Source of the DNA: Rickettsia typhi
Lineage (GTDB): Bacteria > Pseudomonadota > Gammaproteobacteria > Burkholderiales > Burkholderiaceae_C
Reading direction: 5' to 3'
NCBI GenBank assembly: GCA_943325485.2
Contig: CALPPP020000003.1
Span: 1 to 20,501, forward strand
DNA length: 20,501 nt
Positions within the stretch are counted from its first letter, which is position 1, and the number at the start of each line of letters is the position of its first letter. Of the stretch, positions 1-9,475 are shown piece after piece. The notes beneath the pieces were generated by a model. The model was given only the letters and a program-made list of their open reading frames with translations. It ran no database searches and was not told the origin of the DNA. The position numbers and the translations under genes were made by a program.

Positions 1-1
1 C

Positions 2-661
2 ATTGAGGGCAGAACAACCATTGGTCGGGACAACCAGATCTTTCAATTTAACTCTTTAGGCGCTATACCTCAGGATAAAAAATATGCTGGTGAGCCCTGC
101 GAATTGATCATTGGGGACCGAAATGTTATTCGAGAGTTTTGTACCTTCAACATTGGAACAGCTGGCGACCAAGGTGTCACCACGATAGGAAATGACAACT
201 GGATCATGGCCTATGTGCATTTGGCGCACGACTGTCAAATTGGAAACCACACTATTTTTGCCAACAACACCCAATTGGCCGGCCATGTGCATGTGGGCGA
301 TTGGGTTATTTTGGGTGGTTTTACTGTGGTGCACCAATTTTGCAAATTGGGTGCTCACAGTTTTACCGCAATGAATTCATTGTTATTTGCAGATCTGCCG
401 CCCTTTGTCATGTGCCAAGGGCAACCTGCGCAAGCGCGGTCCATGAATTTTGAAGGATTAAAGCGACGTGGTTTTTCCCCTGAGCAAATTCAAACGGTCA
501 AGGCCATTTACAAAATTCTCTATAGAGATGGATTGACTCTTGAGAAATCTATTGAGTCGATCCATTCGCTGGGACTTGCTCAGCCACATGGTAAAGAAGT
601 GACTGAATTGATGTCAGAGTTCCTAAGCGCTGTTTCGCCGCAGCGCGGCATTGTTCGCTGA
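2..661 (+). CDS. lpxA: UDP-N-acetylglucosamine acyltransferase (5' end outside window)
   Basis: Catalyses the first step of lipid A synthesis in the cytoplasm: transfer of a 3-hydroxyacyl chain from acyl carrier protein to UDP-GlcNAc. The 219 visible residues carry the left-handed beta-helix hexapeptide pattern ([I/L/V]-G-x4 repeats such as IGRDNQ, IGNDNW, IGNHTI, VGDWVI). They also carry the LAHDC segment that holds the catalytic histidine (H125 in E. coli) and the AGHVHVGD...HQFC block typical of LpxA. The C-terminal part is the helical ACP-binding domain (FEGLKRRGFSPEQI). The family is about 262 residues, so roughly the first 40 are missing because the window begins inside the gene, not because the gene is broken. 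The reading frame is open from base 2; the stop is TGA. lpxB follows after 22 bases, the usual lpxA-lpxB order. Confidence 0.96.
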   Translation: MEGRTTIGRDNQIFQFNSLGAIPQDKKYAGEPCELIIGDRNVIREFCTFNIGTAGDQGVTTIGNDNWIMAYVHLAHDCQIGNHTIFANNTQLAGHVHVGDWVILGGFTVVHQFCKLGAHSFTAMNSLLFADLPPFVMCQGQPAQARSMNFEGLKRRGFSPEQIQTVKAIYKILYRDGLTLEKSIESIHSLGLAQPHGKEVTELMSEFLSAVSPQRGIVR

Positions 662-683
662 TTTTTCGTACTCCAAAAACCTC

Positions 684-1838
684 ATGGCCAAAACCTTGAA
701 ACCTTGCATAGCCATGGTGGCAGGAGAGGCATCTGGCGATTTATTGGCGTCTTTGGTCATACCCGGTCTTCAGTCACATTGGGCAGGTGTTACCTTGCAT
801 GGGATTGGCGGACCCAAAATGAAGGCATTGGGTTTTGATGCATGGTGGTCGCAAGAAAAATTAGCTGTGCGTGGCTATGTTGAAGTATTGCGTCATTACA
901 GAGAAATTACCGGCATACGAAAATCTCTCTTGCATCGTTTGCTTGCAAACCCTCCGGATGTTTTTATGGGGGTCGATGCCCCAGATTTCAATTTGGATTT
1001 AGCCTTGGCTTTAAAGCGTCGAGGTATTGCGACTATGCAGTTCGTTTGCCCCTCCGTATGGGCATGGCGAGCCGAGCGCTTAGACAAGATACGCCAAAGT
1101 GTCGATCATGTGCTGTGTCTTTTCCCGTTTGAACCACCCTTGCTTCAAAGACATGGGATTGCAGCAACCTATGTCGGACATCCTTTGGCAAAAAGCATAC
1201 CGTTGTCTCCAGATAAGGTACTCGCTAGACAGTCTTTGGGTGTGTCACCCGATCAAAAATTAATTGCTTTGCTGCCAGGCAGTCGCACTTCAGAAATTGA
1301 GCATATGGCCCCGCTTTTTTTTGCAGCTGCAAGGCTACTTGAGAAGCAATACCTAGGTGTTGGGTTTGTTCTCCCTGTGGCGCCTGGACAGATGCAGCTT
1401 GTTAAGACGTTGCAATTGAGATTTAAATCTCCGCAGAATTTGATTCTGCTCGAGGGGCAAAGCCACACCGCACTTGCGGCAGCTGATGCAGCCATGGTTG
1501 CCAGTGGAACCGCCACACTTGAAGCGGCGCTGTTTAAATGTCCCATGGTTATTGCCTATCACATGCCATGGCTTAGCTGGCAAATCATGCGCAGAAAAAG
1601 ACTCCAAGCGTGGGTGGGTTTGCCCAATATCTTGTGCCAAGATTTCATTGTTCCTGAGTTGTTGCAAGAACAAGCGACACCTTCCGCGTTGGCCAAGGAG
1701 ATATCTGTTTGGCTGGAAACCCCAAATCTTGTTGAGAAAGTGAAGATGCGTTTTTCAGATTTGCATAGGCAATTAACGCAAGATACTTCAGGATTGGTCA
1801 CCGATGCGGTAGATAAGGTTATGGCGTCTCATGCTTAA
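684..1838 (+). CDS. lpxB: Lipid-A-disaccharide synthase
   Basis: Glycosyltransferase family 19 enzyme that joins UDP-2,3-diacylglucosamine and 2,3-diacylglucosamine-1-phosphate into the lipid A disaccharide at the inner face of the inner membrane. With the ATG at 684 the product is 384 residues, the normal family length (about 380). The N-terminal VAGEASGD glycine-rich loop lies near residue 12, as in characterised LpxB. Other signatures are GVDAPDFN (the aspartate equivalent to E. coli D98), [22 protein letters not shown] and [10 protein letters not shown]. An in-frame TTG at 651, overlapping lpxA, would add 11 residues with no family match, so the ATG is preferred. No Shine-Dalgarno motif is obvious at either; coupling to lpxA is likely. 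The end overlaps rnhB by 8 bases (ATGCTTAA). Confidence 0.95.
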   Translation: MAKTLKPCIAMVAGEASGDLLASLVIPGLQSHWAGVTLHGIGGPKMKALGFDAWWSQEKLAVRGYVEVLRHYREITGIRKSLLHRLLANPPDVFMGVDAPDFNLDLALALKRRGIATMQFVCPSVWAWRAERLDKIRQSVDHVLCLFPFEPPLLQRHGIAATYVGHPLAKSIPLSPDKVLARQSLGVSPDQKLIALLPGSRTSEIEHMAPLFFAAARLLEKQYLGVGFVLPVAPGQMQLVKTLQLRFKSPQNLILLEGQSHTALAAADAAMVASGTATLEAALFKCPMVIAYHMPWLSWQIMRRKRLQAWVGLPNILCQDFIVPELLQEQATPSALAKEISVWLETPNLVEKVKMRFSDLHRQLTQDTSGLVTDAVDKVMASHA

Positions 1839-2442
1839 GCAAAAATCTCTAGACTGGGATTTGCCGGGTTTGGTGGCGGGTGTGGATGAAGCTGGCCGTG
1901 GGCCACTTGCGGGCCCTGTATATGCGGCGGCGGTTATTCTGGACGATCTTTCTCCTATATCAGGCTTGGCTGATTCAAAGAAATTAACGCCAAAGAAAAG
2001 AGAACTACTCTACGATATTATCAAAGCCAAAGCATTGTGTTTTTGCATCGCATCTGCAAGTGTTCAAGAAATTGACCAGTTAAATATTTTGCAAGCCACA
2101 TTACTGGCCATGCAAAGAGCCGTCAAGGGTCTGCGACTCAAACCAACCAAGGTTCTTGTAGACGGCAATCGTTTACCGGTGCTCGATATTCGTGCTGAGG
2201 CCATTGTCAAGGGCGATGCAACAGTGGCCAGTATTTCTGCAGCATCTATTCTTGCCAAGGTAGAGCGAGATCGTTGGTGTGTAGAGGTAGATGCCCAATT
2301 TCCAAGCTATGGTTTTTTGGCTCACAAGGGTTATGGCACGCAAGTGCATCTACGCGCATTGCAAGAGCACGGCCCATGCGAGTTGCATCGTCGAAGCTTT
2401 GCGCCGGTTGCTAAGCTTTTAGGAAAAAGCCATAGACCATGA
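1831..2442 (+). CDS. rnhB: Ribonuclease HII
   Basis: Endonuclease that cuts the RNA strand of RNA-DNA hybrids and starts removal of misincorporated ribonucleotides from DNA. The 203-residue product shows the complete RNase HII active site: D19 and E20 in [15 protein letters not shown]111 in VLVDGN and D129 in VKGDA, followed by [14 protein letters not shown] and [11 protein letters not shown]. Length is normal for the family. The ATG lies inside the last codons of lpxB (8-base overlap) and the stop shares bases with the next start (ATGA), so translation of the three genes is probably coupled. The lpxA-lpxB-rnhB order is the same as in E. coli. Confidence 0.97.
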   Translation: MLKQKSLDWDLPGLVAGVDEAGRGPLAGPVYAAAVILDDLSPISGLADSKKLTPKKRELLYDIIKAKALCFCIASASVQEIDQLNILQATLLAMQRAVKGLRLKPTKVLVDGNRLPVLDIRAEAIVKGDATVASISAASILAKVERDRWCVEVDAQFPSYGFLAHKGYGTQVHLRALQEHGPCELHRRSFAPVAKLLGKSHRP

Positions 2443-3269
2443 ATTCACAATATACCGTTGAAAAAATCACCTCTAGGCACAATGCTTGGTACAAAGAGTT
2501 GCGTGAGTGGTCACAATCTACTGGCGTAGAAAAAGATAAAAAGCTCGTTTGGCTCGAAGGGGACCATTTATGCGAAGCTGCACGGTCAAAGGGTTTGGAT
2601 TTTCAAACCCTGATTTTCAGAGACGATTGCCCATCTGCGATTATCAATAACTGGTCTGAACAAGCTGTTAAGTTGGTGCAAATCCCGTCCCATTTAATGG
2701 ATGGATTGAGCAGTCTTCATTCGCCTCCTTTGATGGCCGCTGTTATCTCTTTGCCACGCCCATCTTTGTTTAATCCACAGATGTCCACGGTGGTTCTCGA
2801 TCAAATGCAAGATCCTGGTAACGCTGGATCCATTTTGCGAAGTGCTGCTGCATTTGGATTCAAACAAATAGTGACCACACCCAATACAGTAGGGCTTTGG
2901 ACCCATAAAGTGGTTCGTGCAGCCATGGGTGCCCATTTTGACCTCGCTATTGTTGAGGGTGTAGCGATAGAGCACATACAGGCGACATCTCTTCCTATCG
3001 TTCTAACCAGTTCTCACCACGGCAATTTTTTAGATGAACTGCTAGCCTCACATCAATTGCCTTCGCCACTTGCGTGGATTTTTGGCCACGAAGGAAGAGG
3101 GCATAGCGCTCAATGGTCAGAGTCGATTTTCCAAGCTGTCCGAATACGACAGCCAGGGGGGCAAGAATCATTGAATGTTGCGGCTGCTGCTGCAATCTGC
3201 CTTCACGCCAGTTCCATTCAGGCCATCAAGACACTGAGCATAGGAAACGAACTTGGCTCAAGGCTATAA
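2439..3269 (+). CDS. TrmH/SpoU-family RNA 2'-O-methyltransferase
   Basis: SPOUT-class, S-adenosylmethionine-dependent RNA methyltransferase; its target nucleotide cannot be told from sequence. Of 276 residues, about 1-105 form the N-terminal RNA-binding (L30e-like) domain and about 115-260 the trefoil-knot catalytic domain. All three SpoU motifs are visible: motif 1 [16 protein letters not shown] with N128 and R134, motif 2 IFGHEGRG with E218, and motif 3 [12 protein letters not shown] with S244 and N246. In motif 3 the IPM element of RlmB/TrmH is replaced by IRQPGG; this may be ordinary for the subfamily. The start codon overlaps the rnhB stop by 4 bases. It is probably an rRNA-modifying enzyme, but RlmB, TsnR-like or another role cannot be separated. 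The last codons and stop contain a perfect TATAAT that may serve carA. Confidence 0.9.
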   Translation: MNSQYTVEKITSRHNAWYKELREWSQSTGVEKDKKLVWLEGDHLCEAARSKGLDFQTLIFRDDCPSAIINNWSEQAVKLVQIPSHLMDGLSSLHSPPLMAAVISLPRPSLFNPQMSTVVLDQMQDPGNAGSILRSAAAFGFKQIVTTPNTVGLWTHKVVRAAMGAHFDLAIVEGVAIEHIQATSLPIVLTSSHHGNFLDELLASHQLPSPLAWIFGHEGRGHSAQWSESIFQAVRIRQPGGQESLNVAAAAAICLHASSIQAIKTLSIGNELGSRL

Positions 3270-3270
3270 T
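3265..3270 (+). promoter_or_regulatory. Candidate -10 box for carAB
   Basis: The hexamer TATAAT matches the sigma-70 -10 consensus in all six positions and overlaps the stop codon of the upstream methyltransferase gene. No convincing -35 box lies 15-19 bases upstream and there is no TG extension, so activity is not certain. If used, transcription would start near 3277 and give a leader of about 110 bases before carA. Confidence 0.4.
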
Positions 3271-3331
3271 GAGCTGCTTTAAACACAACCCCGCACGCCC
3301 TTCGCTCGACAAAAAGCCAACCCCTTGAACC

Positions 3332-3388
3332 ATGCCATTGAGAGTTGTCTCTCGTGCAGCCAGGGCGTCATCAAACTCGGAGATCTGA
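3332..3388 (+). CDS. Possible carA leader peptide (18 residues)
   Basis: A short reading frame starts with ATG and encodes MPLRVVSRAARASSNSEI, with three arginine codons (AGA, CGT, AGG) in 18. Its TGA stop is followed with no gap by the carA GTG, in the same frame, and the carA Shine-Dalgarno lies inside it. It would sit on any transcript begun at the TATAAT at 3265. Arginine is an end product of the carbamoyl phosphate pathway, so a leader-peptide role is conceivable. Against it: no ribosome binding site precedes the ATG, and a frame this short can arise by chance. A weak hairpin, GAGAG at 3340-3344 with CTCTC at 3349-3353, lies inside the ORF and has no U-run after it. Confidence 0.25.
   Translation: MPLRVVSRAARASSNSEI
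3379..3382 (+). promoter_or_regulatory. Shine-Dalgarno that fixes the carA GTG start
   Basis: GGAG lies 6 bases before the GTG at 3389. This is the only well-placed ribosome binding site near the carA N-terminus and supports a GTG start over the in-frame TTG at 3395. Confidence 0.7.
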
Positions 3389-4561
3389 GTGCTTTTGTCT
3401 CTTCAGGGAAAACATCCTCCCGCTATTTTGGCGCTCGCAGACGGCACTGTCTTTATAGGTACTTCTATCGGTCAATCTGGCACCTGTGTAGGTGAAATGG
3501 TTTTCAATACCTCTATGACTGGCTATCAGGAAATCTTGACTGACCCAAGTTATTGCCAACAAATTGTGACCTTAACCTATCCCCATATTGGTAACTATGG
3601 GGCAAATCCTGAAGACGAGGAATCGACTCAAGTTCATACCTCGGGTCTGGTGATTAAAAACTTACCGCTGACACATTCAAACTTCAGAGCTGATTCTGAC
3701 CTCTCTTCTTATTTAAAGAAGAATAATTGTGTAGCCATTGCGGATATCGATACGCGAATGCTGACAAGGTTGTTGCGAGAAAAGGGTTCGCAAAACGGGG
3801 CTATTTTGGCTCTGCCTGAAGGTGCATCAGTGAGGGATGATGACTTACAAGCTGCAGTAGCTGCTGCCAAAGACGCACCACCCATGTCGGGTCTGGATTT
3901 GGCGCAAAAAGTTTCCGTGAAAAATCCCTACGAATGGCGTCAGTCTGAGTGGGTCTTAGGTGCTGGCTATGGTCAGCAAACCCAGCCCCAATTCCATGTT
4001 GTCGCCTATGATTTTGGCGTTAAACGAAATATTCTTCGCATGTTGGCTGAGCGAGGTTGCAGGGTTACTGTGGTGCCTGCCCAAACCACTGCTCAAGAGG
4101 TTTTAAAGCTCAAGCCTCATGGCGTCTTTTTGTCCAATGGCCCCGGTGACCCAGGCCCGTGCAGCTATGCCATCTCTGCCACCCAAACATTTTTGCAAAC
4201 TGGAATACCTGTTTTTGGCATCTGTTTAGGCCATCAAATATTAGCCTTGGCCAGTGGTGCATCAACTTACAAAATGAAATTTGGACACCATGGCGCTAAC
4301 CATCCTGTCAAGGATTTAGACAATGGTCGCGTATGCATCACAAGTCAAAACCATGGTTTTGCGGTAGACGATAAAACGCTACCTTCCCATATTCGTAGTA
4401 CTCACATCAGTTTGTTTGATGGCAGTTTGCAAGGTTTGGCTTTGAAGGACAAGCCAGCATTCAGTTTCCAAGGGCACCCAGAGGCTTCTCCTGGGCCGCA
4501 CGACATTGGGTATTTATTCGATCGCTTTATTGATTCCATGATGGTGCCTACCCATGCCTAA
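3389..4561 (+). CDS. carA: Carbamoyl-phosphate synthase small (glutaminase) subunit
   Basis: Hydrolyses glutamine and passes ammonia through a tunnel to CarB for carbamoyl phosphate synthesis, feeding both pyrimidine and arginine pathways. The 390-residue product has the CarA-specific N-terminal domain (residues about 10-150: [27 protein letters not shown]) and a class I glutamine amidotransferase domain (about 205-385). The latter has GPGDPG, the nucleophile C279 in FGICLGHQ, and H363 and E365 in [11 protein letters not shown]. The start is GTG, chosen from the GGAG 6 bases upstream and from the N-terminal match to the family. The stop overlaps the carB start by 8 bases (ATGCCTAA), so the two subunits are likely made in step. 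See the separate entries for the leader and candidate promoter. Confidence 0.96.
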   Translation: MLLSLQGKHPPAILALADGTVFIGTSIGQSGTCVGEMVFNTSMTGYQEILTDPSYCQQIVTLTYPHIGNYGANPEDEESTQVHTSGLVIKNLPLTHSNFRADSDLSSYLKKNNCVAIADIDTRMLTRLLREKGSQNGAILALPEGASVRDDDLQAAVAAAKDAPPMSGLDLAQKVSVKNPYEWRQSEWVLGAGYGQQTQPQFHVVAYDFGVKRNILRMLAERGCRVTVVPAQTTAQEVLKLKPHGVFLSNGPGDPGPCSYAISATQTFLQTGIPVFGICLGHQILALASGASTYKMKFGHHGANHPVKDLDNGRVCITSQNHGFAVDDKTLPSHIRSTHISLFDGSLQGLALKDKPAFSFQGHPEASPGPHDIGYLFDRFIDSMMVPTHA

Positions 4562-7500
4562 GCGCACAGATTTAAAAAGTATTCTCATCATTGGAGCTGG
4601 CCCCATCGTGATTGGTCAAGCTTGTGAGTTTGATTACTCTGGTGTGCAAGCTTGTAAAGCTTTAAGGGAAGAGGGCTTTAAGGTTATCTTGATCAACAGT
4701 AACCCCGCCACCATCATGACCGACCCTGCTACTGCAGACGTCACTTACATCGAACCAATTACTTGGCCAACGGTTGAGAGAATCATTGCCAAGGAAAGAC
4801 CGGATGCCATCTTGCCGACCATGGGTGGACAAACTGCACTCAACTGCGCTTTAGATTTATGGCGTAACGGTATTTTGGATAAATACACTGGGCTGCATAC
4901 TGGAAAAGCCATCGAATTGATTGGTGCTACGCCTCATGCCATTGACAAGGCAGAGGACAGATTAAAGTTCAAAGACGCAATGACCAAAATTGGACTGGGT
5001 TCTGCTCGTTCTGGCATTGCTCACACTTTAGAAGAAGCTTGGAGCGTTCAAAAAACAGTAGGCTTTCCCGTCGTTATTCGTCCAAGCTTTACCTTGGGTG
5101 GGACTGGTGGCGGTATCGCCTACAACGCGGAAGAATTTGAAACGATTTGCAAGCGCGGAATTGAGGCTTCTCCCACCAAAGAACTGTTGATTGAAGAGTC
5201 CTTGCTCGGTTGGAAAGAATATGAAATGGAAGTTGTTCGCGACAAAGCCGACAACTGCATCATCGTGTGTTCTATTGAAAACCTAGACCCCATGGGCGTG
5301 CATACAGGCGACTCGATCACGGTGGCGCCTGCCCAAACTTTGACTGATAAAGAGTATCAAATCATGCGAAACGCCAGTTTGGCTGTATTGCGCGAAATTG
5401 GTGTGGATACGGGCGGCTCCAATGTTCAGTTCTCGATCAATCCAGAAGATGGTCGTATGGTCGTGATTGAGATGAATCCCCGTGTATCGAGGTCATCCGC
5501 TTTGGCCTCCAAAGCCACTGGATTTCCCATCGCCAAGGTGGCCGCTAAATTGGCCGTCGGTTTTACCTTGGATGAGTTGAGAAATGACATCACAGCTGGT
5601 GCAACGCCCGCCAGTTTTGAGCCTAGCATTGATTATGTGGTGACCAAAATACCGCGGTTTGCGTTTGAAAAATTCCCAACCGCTGACAGCCGTCTAACCA
5701 CCCAAATGAAGTCGGTGGGCGAAGTCATGGCCATGGGCAGAACTTTTCAAGAATCTTTCCAAAAAGCTTTGCGCGGATTGGAAGTGGGTGTTGATGGCAT
5801 GAATGAAAAAACCCAGGACAGGGAGACCCTTGAAAAAGAACTGGGCGAACCTGGTCCTGAAAGAATTTGGTATGTGGGTGACGCTTTTGCTCAAGGCATG
5901 ACAGTTGACGAAGTTTATGCTTTGACAAAAATAGACAAATGGTTTCTGGTACAGATTGAAGACATTGTCAAGATTGAACTTGAGCTTGAAAAGCATTCAT
6001 TAACCGAACTTTCCAAAGATGAAATCAAGCAACTGAAGCAGAAGGGTTTTTCTGACCGACGTTTGGCAAAGTTGTTGAAAACCGATGAAAACACTGTTCG
6101 TGCTTTCAGGCATGCTTGTGGTGTCAGGCCTGTTTATAAACGAGTGGATACATGTGCTGCTGAATTCGCTACCAATACGGCCTATATGTACTCCACCTAT
6201 GAAGATGAGTGTGAGGCGGCGCCTTCTGGCAATAAAAAAATCATGGTTTTAGGTGGGGGCCCTAACCGGATTGGTCAAGGAATTGAGTTCGATTATTGCT
6301 GTGTTCACGCCGCTTTGGCCATGAGGGAAGATGGTTATGAAACCATCATGGTCAATTGCAACCCTGAAACGGTTTCTACTGATTACGACACCAGCGATCG
6401 TCTTTACTTTGAACCCTTGACCTTGGAAGATGTTCTTGAAATTGTCGACAAAGAAAAACCCTTTGGCGTGATTGTTCAGTACGGTGGTCAAACTCCTTTG
6501 AAGTTAGCGTTGGGTCTTGAGGCTGCGGGTGTACCCATCATTGGTACCAGTCCTGACATGATTGACGCTGCCGAAGATCGCGAGCGTTTTCAAAAACTGC
6601 TACATCAATTGGGGCTTCGTCAGCCTCCGAATACGACGGCCAGAACGCAAGAAGAAGCGCTTTCACAAGCTGCGAAATTGGGGTATCCATTGGTGGTGCG
6701 TCCCAGCTATGTGTTAGGTGGAAGAGCCATGGAAATCGTTCACGAGCAACGCGACCTTGAGCGTTACATGCGTGAAGCGGTCAAGGTGAGTCACGATTCA
6801 CCTGTTTTACTTGATCGGTTTTTGAACGATGCCATTGAATGCGATGTGGATGCCATATGCGATGGCGAGCAAGTGTTTATTGGTGGTGTGATGGAGCATA
6901 TCGAGCAAGCTGGCGTTCACAGCGGTGACTCTGCTTGCTCCTTGCCACCTTATTCTCTTTCCACTAGCACGATCAATGAGATCAAAAGACAAACAACGGC
7001 GATGGCTCACGGCCTCAAAGTTGTGGGTCTCATGAATGTGCAATTTGCTATTCAGCATAAAGATGGCGTGGATGTGATTTATGTTCTTGAGGTGAATCCC
7101 AGAGCAAGCCGAACCGTCCCGTTTGTCAGCAAGGCAACGGGCATTCAACTGGCTAAAGTTGCTGCGCGTTGCATGGTGGGTAAATCTTTGCAAGCCCAAG
7201 GGATTGGTAAAGAAGTCATTCCACCTTACTTCAGCGTCAAAGAAGCGGTCTTTCCGTTTGTGAAATTCCCTGGCGTAGATACGATTTTGGGCCCAGAGAT
7301 GAAGTCAACTGGCGAAGTCATGGGTGTTGGCAAAACCTTCGGCGAAGCTTTTGTTAAGAGCCAATTAGGGGCGGGAACAAAATTGCCTCGGCCTACTGAT
7401 CTTGTTCGTAAGGTGTTTTTGACTGTCAAAAACAGTGACAAAGACAGAGCTGTTTTGATTGCCAAAGCGCTTATTGACTATGGCTTTGAATTGGTGGCTA

Positions 7501-7808
7501 CCAAGGGCACGGCTGCGGCTATCAGCGCCGCTGGCCTGAATGTGGTGGCTGTGAACAAGGTGACTGAAGGGCGCCCTCATGTGGTGGATATGCTTAAAAA
7601 CAATGAGATTGCTTTGGTCATCAATACAGTTGAAGAGCGTCGCAACGCTATCGCAGATTCACGCCAAATTCGCATCTCTTCACTTCTTGCTAGGGTGACC
7701 ACTTTCACGACGATCGCTGGTGCACAAGCTGCTGTTGAGGGAATGAAATACCTTGACAATTTAGATGTCTATTCTCTGCAGGAATTGCACGCCCAATTGG
7801 TGGCGTGA
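4554..7808 (+). CDS. carB: Carbamoyl-phosphate synthase large subunit
   Basis: Makes carbamoyl phosphate from bicarbonate, ammonia supplied by CarA, and two ATP. At 1084 residues it is full length (E. coli 1073). It has the duplicated ATP-grasp layout: an N-terminal carboxyphosphate half (about 1-405; [45 protein letters not shown]), an oligomerisation segment, and a carbamoyl phosphate half (about 565-950; [46 protein letters not shown]). The C-terminal MGS-like allosteric domain (about 955-1084; [27 protein letters not shown]) is where UMP and ornithine act in enteric enzymes. Both halves are intact with no frameshift. greA follows after 18 bases with no terminator between them. Confidence 0.98.
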   Translation: MPKRTDLKSILIIGAGPIVIGQACEFDYSGVQACKALREEGFKVILINSNPATIMTDPATADVTYIEPITWPTVERIIAKERPDAILPTMGGQTALNCALDLWRNGILDKYTGLHTGKAIELIGATPHAIDKAEDRLKFKDAMTKIGLGSARSGIAHTLEEAWSVQKTVGFPVVIRPSFTLGGTGGGIAYNAEEFETICKRGIEASPTKELLIEESLLGWKEYEMEVVRDKADNCIIVCSIENLDPMGVHTGDSITVAPAQTLTDKEYQIMRNASLAVLREIGVDTGGSNVQFSINPEDGRMVVIEMNPRVSRSSALASKATGFPIAKVAAKLAVGFTLDELRNDITAGATPASFEPSIDYVVTKIPRFAFEKFPTADSRLTTQMKSVGEVMAMGRTFQESFQKALRGLEVGVDGMNEKTQDRETLEKELGEPGPERIWYVGDAFAQGMTVDEVYALTKIDKWFLVQIEDIVKIELELEKHSLTELSKDEIKQLKQKGFSDRRLAKLLKTDENTVRAFRHACGVRPVYKRVDTCAAEFATNTAYMYSTYEDECEAAPSGNKKIMVLGGGPNRIGQGIEFDYCCVHAALAMREDGYETIMVNCNPETVSTDYDTSDRLYFEPLTLEDVLEIVDKEKPFGVIVQYGGQTPLKLALGLEAAGVPIIGTSPDMIDAAEDRERFQKLLHQLGLRQPPNTTARTQEEALSQAAKLGYPLVVRPSYVLGGRAMEIVHEQRDLERYMREAVKVSHDSPVLLDRFLNDAIECDVDAICDGEQVFIGGVMEHIEQAGVHSGDSACSLPPYSLSTSTINEIKRQTTAMAHGLKVVGLMNVQFAIQHKDGVDVIYVLEVNPRASRTVPFVSKATGIQLAKVAARCMVGKSLQAQGIGKEVIPPYFSVKEAVFPFVKFPGVDTILGPEMKSTGEVMGVGKTFGEAFVKSQLGAGTKLPRPTDLVRKVFLTVKNSDKDRAVLIAKALIDYGFELVATKGTAAAISAAGLNVVAVNKVTEGRPHVVDMLKNNEIALVINTVEERRNAIADSRQIRISSLLARVTTFTTIAGAQAAVEGMKYLDNLDVYSLQELHAQLVA

Positions 7809-7826
7809 TTTTTATTTGGACACCCC

Positions 7827-8303
7827 ATGGCAACGATACCCATCACTAAACGCGGCGCAGAAAAGCTCAAACAAGAGTTGCACACCCTCAAAACCGTGGA
7901 TCGACCATGGGTGATCAATGCCATCGCCGAGGCTCGTGCTCAAGGTGACTTGAGTGAAAACGCTGAATATGACGCGGCCAAAGACAGGCAGGGTTTTATT
8001 GAAGGACGTATCCAAGAGATTGAGAGCAAACTCTCAATTGCACAAATCATCGACCCTTCTTCTGTTGATGCTGGTGGACGCGTTGTTTTTGGTGCAACGG
8101 TTGAGCTTGAAGAAGAAACTTCTGGAGAGCTTGTCACCTACCAAATTGTGGGAGAGGATGAGGCTGATTTAAAGCTTGGTCTCATCAATATCAGCAGCCC
8201 CATAGCCAGAGCGCTCATTGGTAAAGAAGAGGGCGATATTGCCAAAGTAGAAGCCCCAGGGGGCGTCAAAGGCTACGAAATCGTCAAGGTGTCCTATCTT
8301 TAG
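7827..8303 (+). CDS. greA: Transcript cleavage factor GreA
   Basis: Enters the secondary channel of RNA polymerase and stimulates cleavage of backtracked transcripts so that elongation resumes. The 158-residue product is the standard length. Residues 1-75 form the antiparallel coiled coil, whose tip motif [13 protein letters not shown] carries the catalytic acidic pair D41 and E44. Residues about 80-158 form the FKBP-like domain, with [12 protein letters not shown] and [14 protein letters not shown]. It is 18 bases behind carB with no promoter or terminator visible between them, so it probably shares the carAB transcript. It converges on the minus-strand yhbY-like gene, with 6 bases between the two stops. 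Confidence 0.96.
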   Translation: MATIPITKRGAEKLKQELHTLKTVDRPWVINAIAEARAQGDLSENAEYDAAKDRQGFIEGRIQEIESKLSIAQIIDPSSVDAGGRVVFGATVELEEETSGELVTYQIVGEDEADLKLGLINISSPIARALIGKEEGDIAKVEAPGGVKGYEIVKVSYL

Positions 8304-8309
8304 GATGCG

Positions 8310-8786
8310 CTATTCGCTCTGAGCGCTTTTTTTGATGGATTTGATTTTGGGTTTAGCGCGTTTGATTTGACCGCCCGCCGTCAGTCTTTCGTTGCCCAAA
8401 ACAGTGACGCGTTTCATTTCAGGTCTTTGGCCGCCTCGCTTGCTGTATTTCAGAACCTTGAATTCCCGTGGCCCAGCTTGTCGTTCTTCTTTGGCTGGTT
8501 TTTCTTTTTCAGCTTGTGGTCGCCAAAGCACCAATAACTTTCCAATATGTTGAATCGGCGCCGCATTGAGTTGATCGGCAAGCGCTTGAAAAATAACTTC
8601 TCTTGCCTGCCTATCGTCACCAAGAACTCGGATTTTGATGAGTCCATGCGAGGTTAAAGCACGATCAGTTTCTTTGACGACGGCAGAGGTCAGGCCGTCG
8701 TTGCCAATCATCACAACAGGGTCGAGGTGATGGGCTAAAGCGCGATGCGTTTTTCTTTGTACAGGGGTGAGTTTTATTGAGGCCAT
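8310..8786 (-). CDS. YhbY-family (CRM domain) RNA-binding protein
   Basis: A CRM-domain protein; E. coli YhbY associates with pre-50S ribosomal particles. Residues 1-91 of 158 match the whole YhbY fold: LTPVQRKTHRALAHHLDPVVMIGNDGLT at the N-terminus with the GxxG loop (GNDG, residues 28-31), then ALTSHGLIKIRVLG, INLIKE-like helix positions, and IGKLLVLWRP. E. coli YhbY is only about 97 residues. This protein adds some 65 residues rich in K, R, G and P that look disordered and RNA-binding. The ATG at 8786 gives the canonical MASIKLTP start; an upstream in-frame ATG at 8819 would overlap the divergent promoter space and adds no family sequence. The position between greA (convergent) and rlmE (divergent) repeats the E. 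coli arrangement. Confidence 0.88.
   Translation of the reverse strand: MASIKLTPVQRKTHRALAHHLDPVVMIGNDGLTSAVVKETDRALTSHGLIKIRVLGDDRQAREVIFQALADQLNAAPIQHIGKLLVLWRPQAEKEKPAKEERQAGPREFKVLKYSKRGGQRPEMKRVTVLGNERLTAGGQIKRAKPKIKSIKKSAQSE
8315..8333 (+). terminator. Possible weak greA terminator
   Basis: A short inverted repeat (CGCTC, one base, GAGCG; realistically a 4-bp stem with a 3-base loop) is followed after one C by seven T residues. It lies just past the greA stop, within the 3' coding end of the opposite gene. The stem is too short to be confident, and the T-run also serves as lysine codons on the minus strand. Confidence 0.3.
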
Positions 8787-8810
8787 AACGGGTATTATCT
8801 TCTCAGCACA

Positions 8811-8814
8811 AGGA
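8811..8814 (+). promoter_or_regulatory. Shine-Dalgarno that fixes the rlmE TTG start
   Basis: AGGA (within AAGGAAG) lies 7 bases before the TTG at 8822. An ATG at 8818 is out of frame with the protein, so the TTG is the best start. Confidence 0.6.
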
Positions 8815-8821
8815 AGCATGT

Positions 8822-9475
8822 TTGAAAGTCAAAACGCAAAGCAAGAAAGTCAATAAATCGTGGTTGAACGACCATGTGAATGACCCCTATGTCAAGCTTG
8901 CAAAAAAAGAAGGCTATCGCGCTAGGGCAGCCTACAAACTCAAAGAAATTAACGAGACCCTGAACCTGATTCGCCCGGGTATGGTTGTTGTCGATCTTGG
9001 CAGTGCTCCTGGGGCTTGGAGTCAGTACACACGCCGTTGTATGGCACCACAGGGTGCTGCCGTTGGTGAATTGGATGGAACCGTCATTGCACTGGATATA
9101 TTGCCAATGGACGCCATAGAGGGCGTCCATTTTCTGCAAGGGGATTTTCGCGAACCAGAAGTGATGACCCAACTCGTCGAACACCTAGCTGGGCGCAGTG
9201 TCGATACAGTGATTTCTGACATGGCACCCAATTTATCTGGGATCGAGTCTGCTGATGCTGCCCGAATGGCGCATTTGGTGGAGTTGGCGGTAGAGTTTGC
9301 CGTTTCCCATCTCAGCCCCCACGGTGCGTTGGTGGTGAAAGTCTTTCACGGCAGCGGTTATTCCCAATTGGTTAAGCTGTTTAAAGACACATTCAAGGTT
9401 GTTAAGCCCATAAAGCCAAAGGCCAGCAGAAGCAATTCTTCTGAGAACTTTATAGTTGGAATTGGCTTGAAGTGA
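8822..9475 (+). CDS. rlmE: 23S rRNA (uridine-2'-O) methyltransferase RlmE (FtsJ/RrmJ)
   Basis: Methylates the 2'-OH of U2552 in the A-loop of 23S rRNA on the 50S particle, using S-adenosylmethionine. The 217-residue product is the family length. The SAM-binding motif [13 protein letters not shown] spans residues 57-69. The catalytic K-D-K-E set is K39 (RAAYKL), D133 (VISDMAPN), K173 (VVKVFHG) and E208 (SSENF). The start is TTG with a good Shine-Dalgarno 7 bases upstream. It is divergent from the yhbY-like gene; only 35 bases separate the starts. It leads the rlmE-ftsH-folP-glmM cluster, although 130 bases before ftsH leave room for a second promoter. Confidence 0.95.
   Translation: MKVKTQSKKVNKSWLNDHVNDPYVKLAKKEGYRARAAYKLKEINETLNLIRPGMVVVDLGSAPGAWSQYTRRCMAPQGAAVGELDGTVIALDILPMDAIEGVHFLQGDFREPEVMTQLVEHLAGRSVDTVISDMAPNLSGIESADAARMAHLVELAVEFAVSHLSPHGALVVKVFHGSGYSQLVKLFKDTFKVVKPIKPKASRSNSSENFIVGIGLK

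Noticed and set aside
1..661. lpxA as a truncated gene or pseudogene
   Set aside because: The frame is open to the first base of the window; the missing N-terminus lies outside the window.
3340..3353. Hairpin GAGAG-TTGT-CTCTC as a transcription terminator in the carA leader
   Set aside because: The stem is only 5 bp and no U-run follows, so it is not a rho-independent terminator by itself.
3269..3391. TGA codons in frame upstream of carA, suggesting TGA recoding or an N-terminal extension of CarA
   Set aside because: TGA is used as the ordinary stop by lpxA, rnhB, carB, rlmE, ppk1 and the decarboxylase here, and CarA is complete without the extension.
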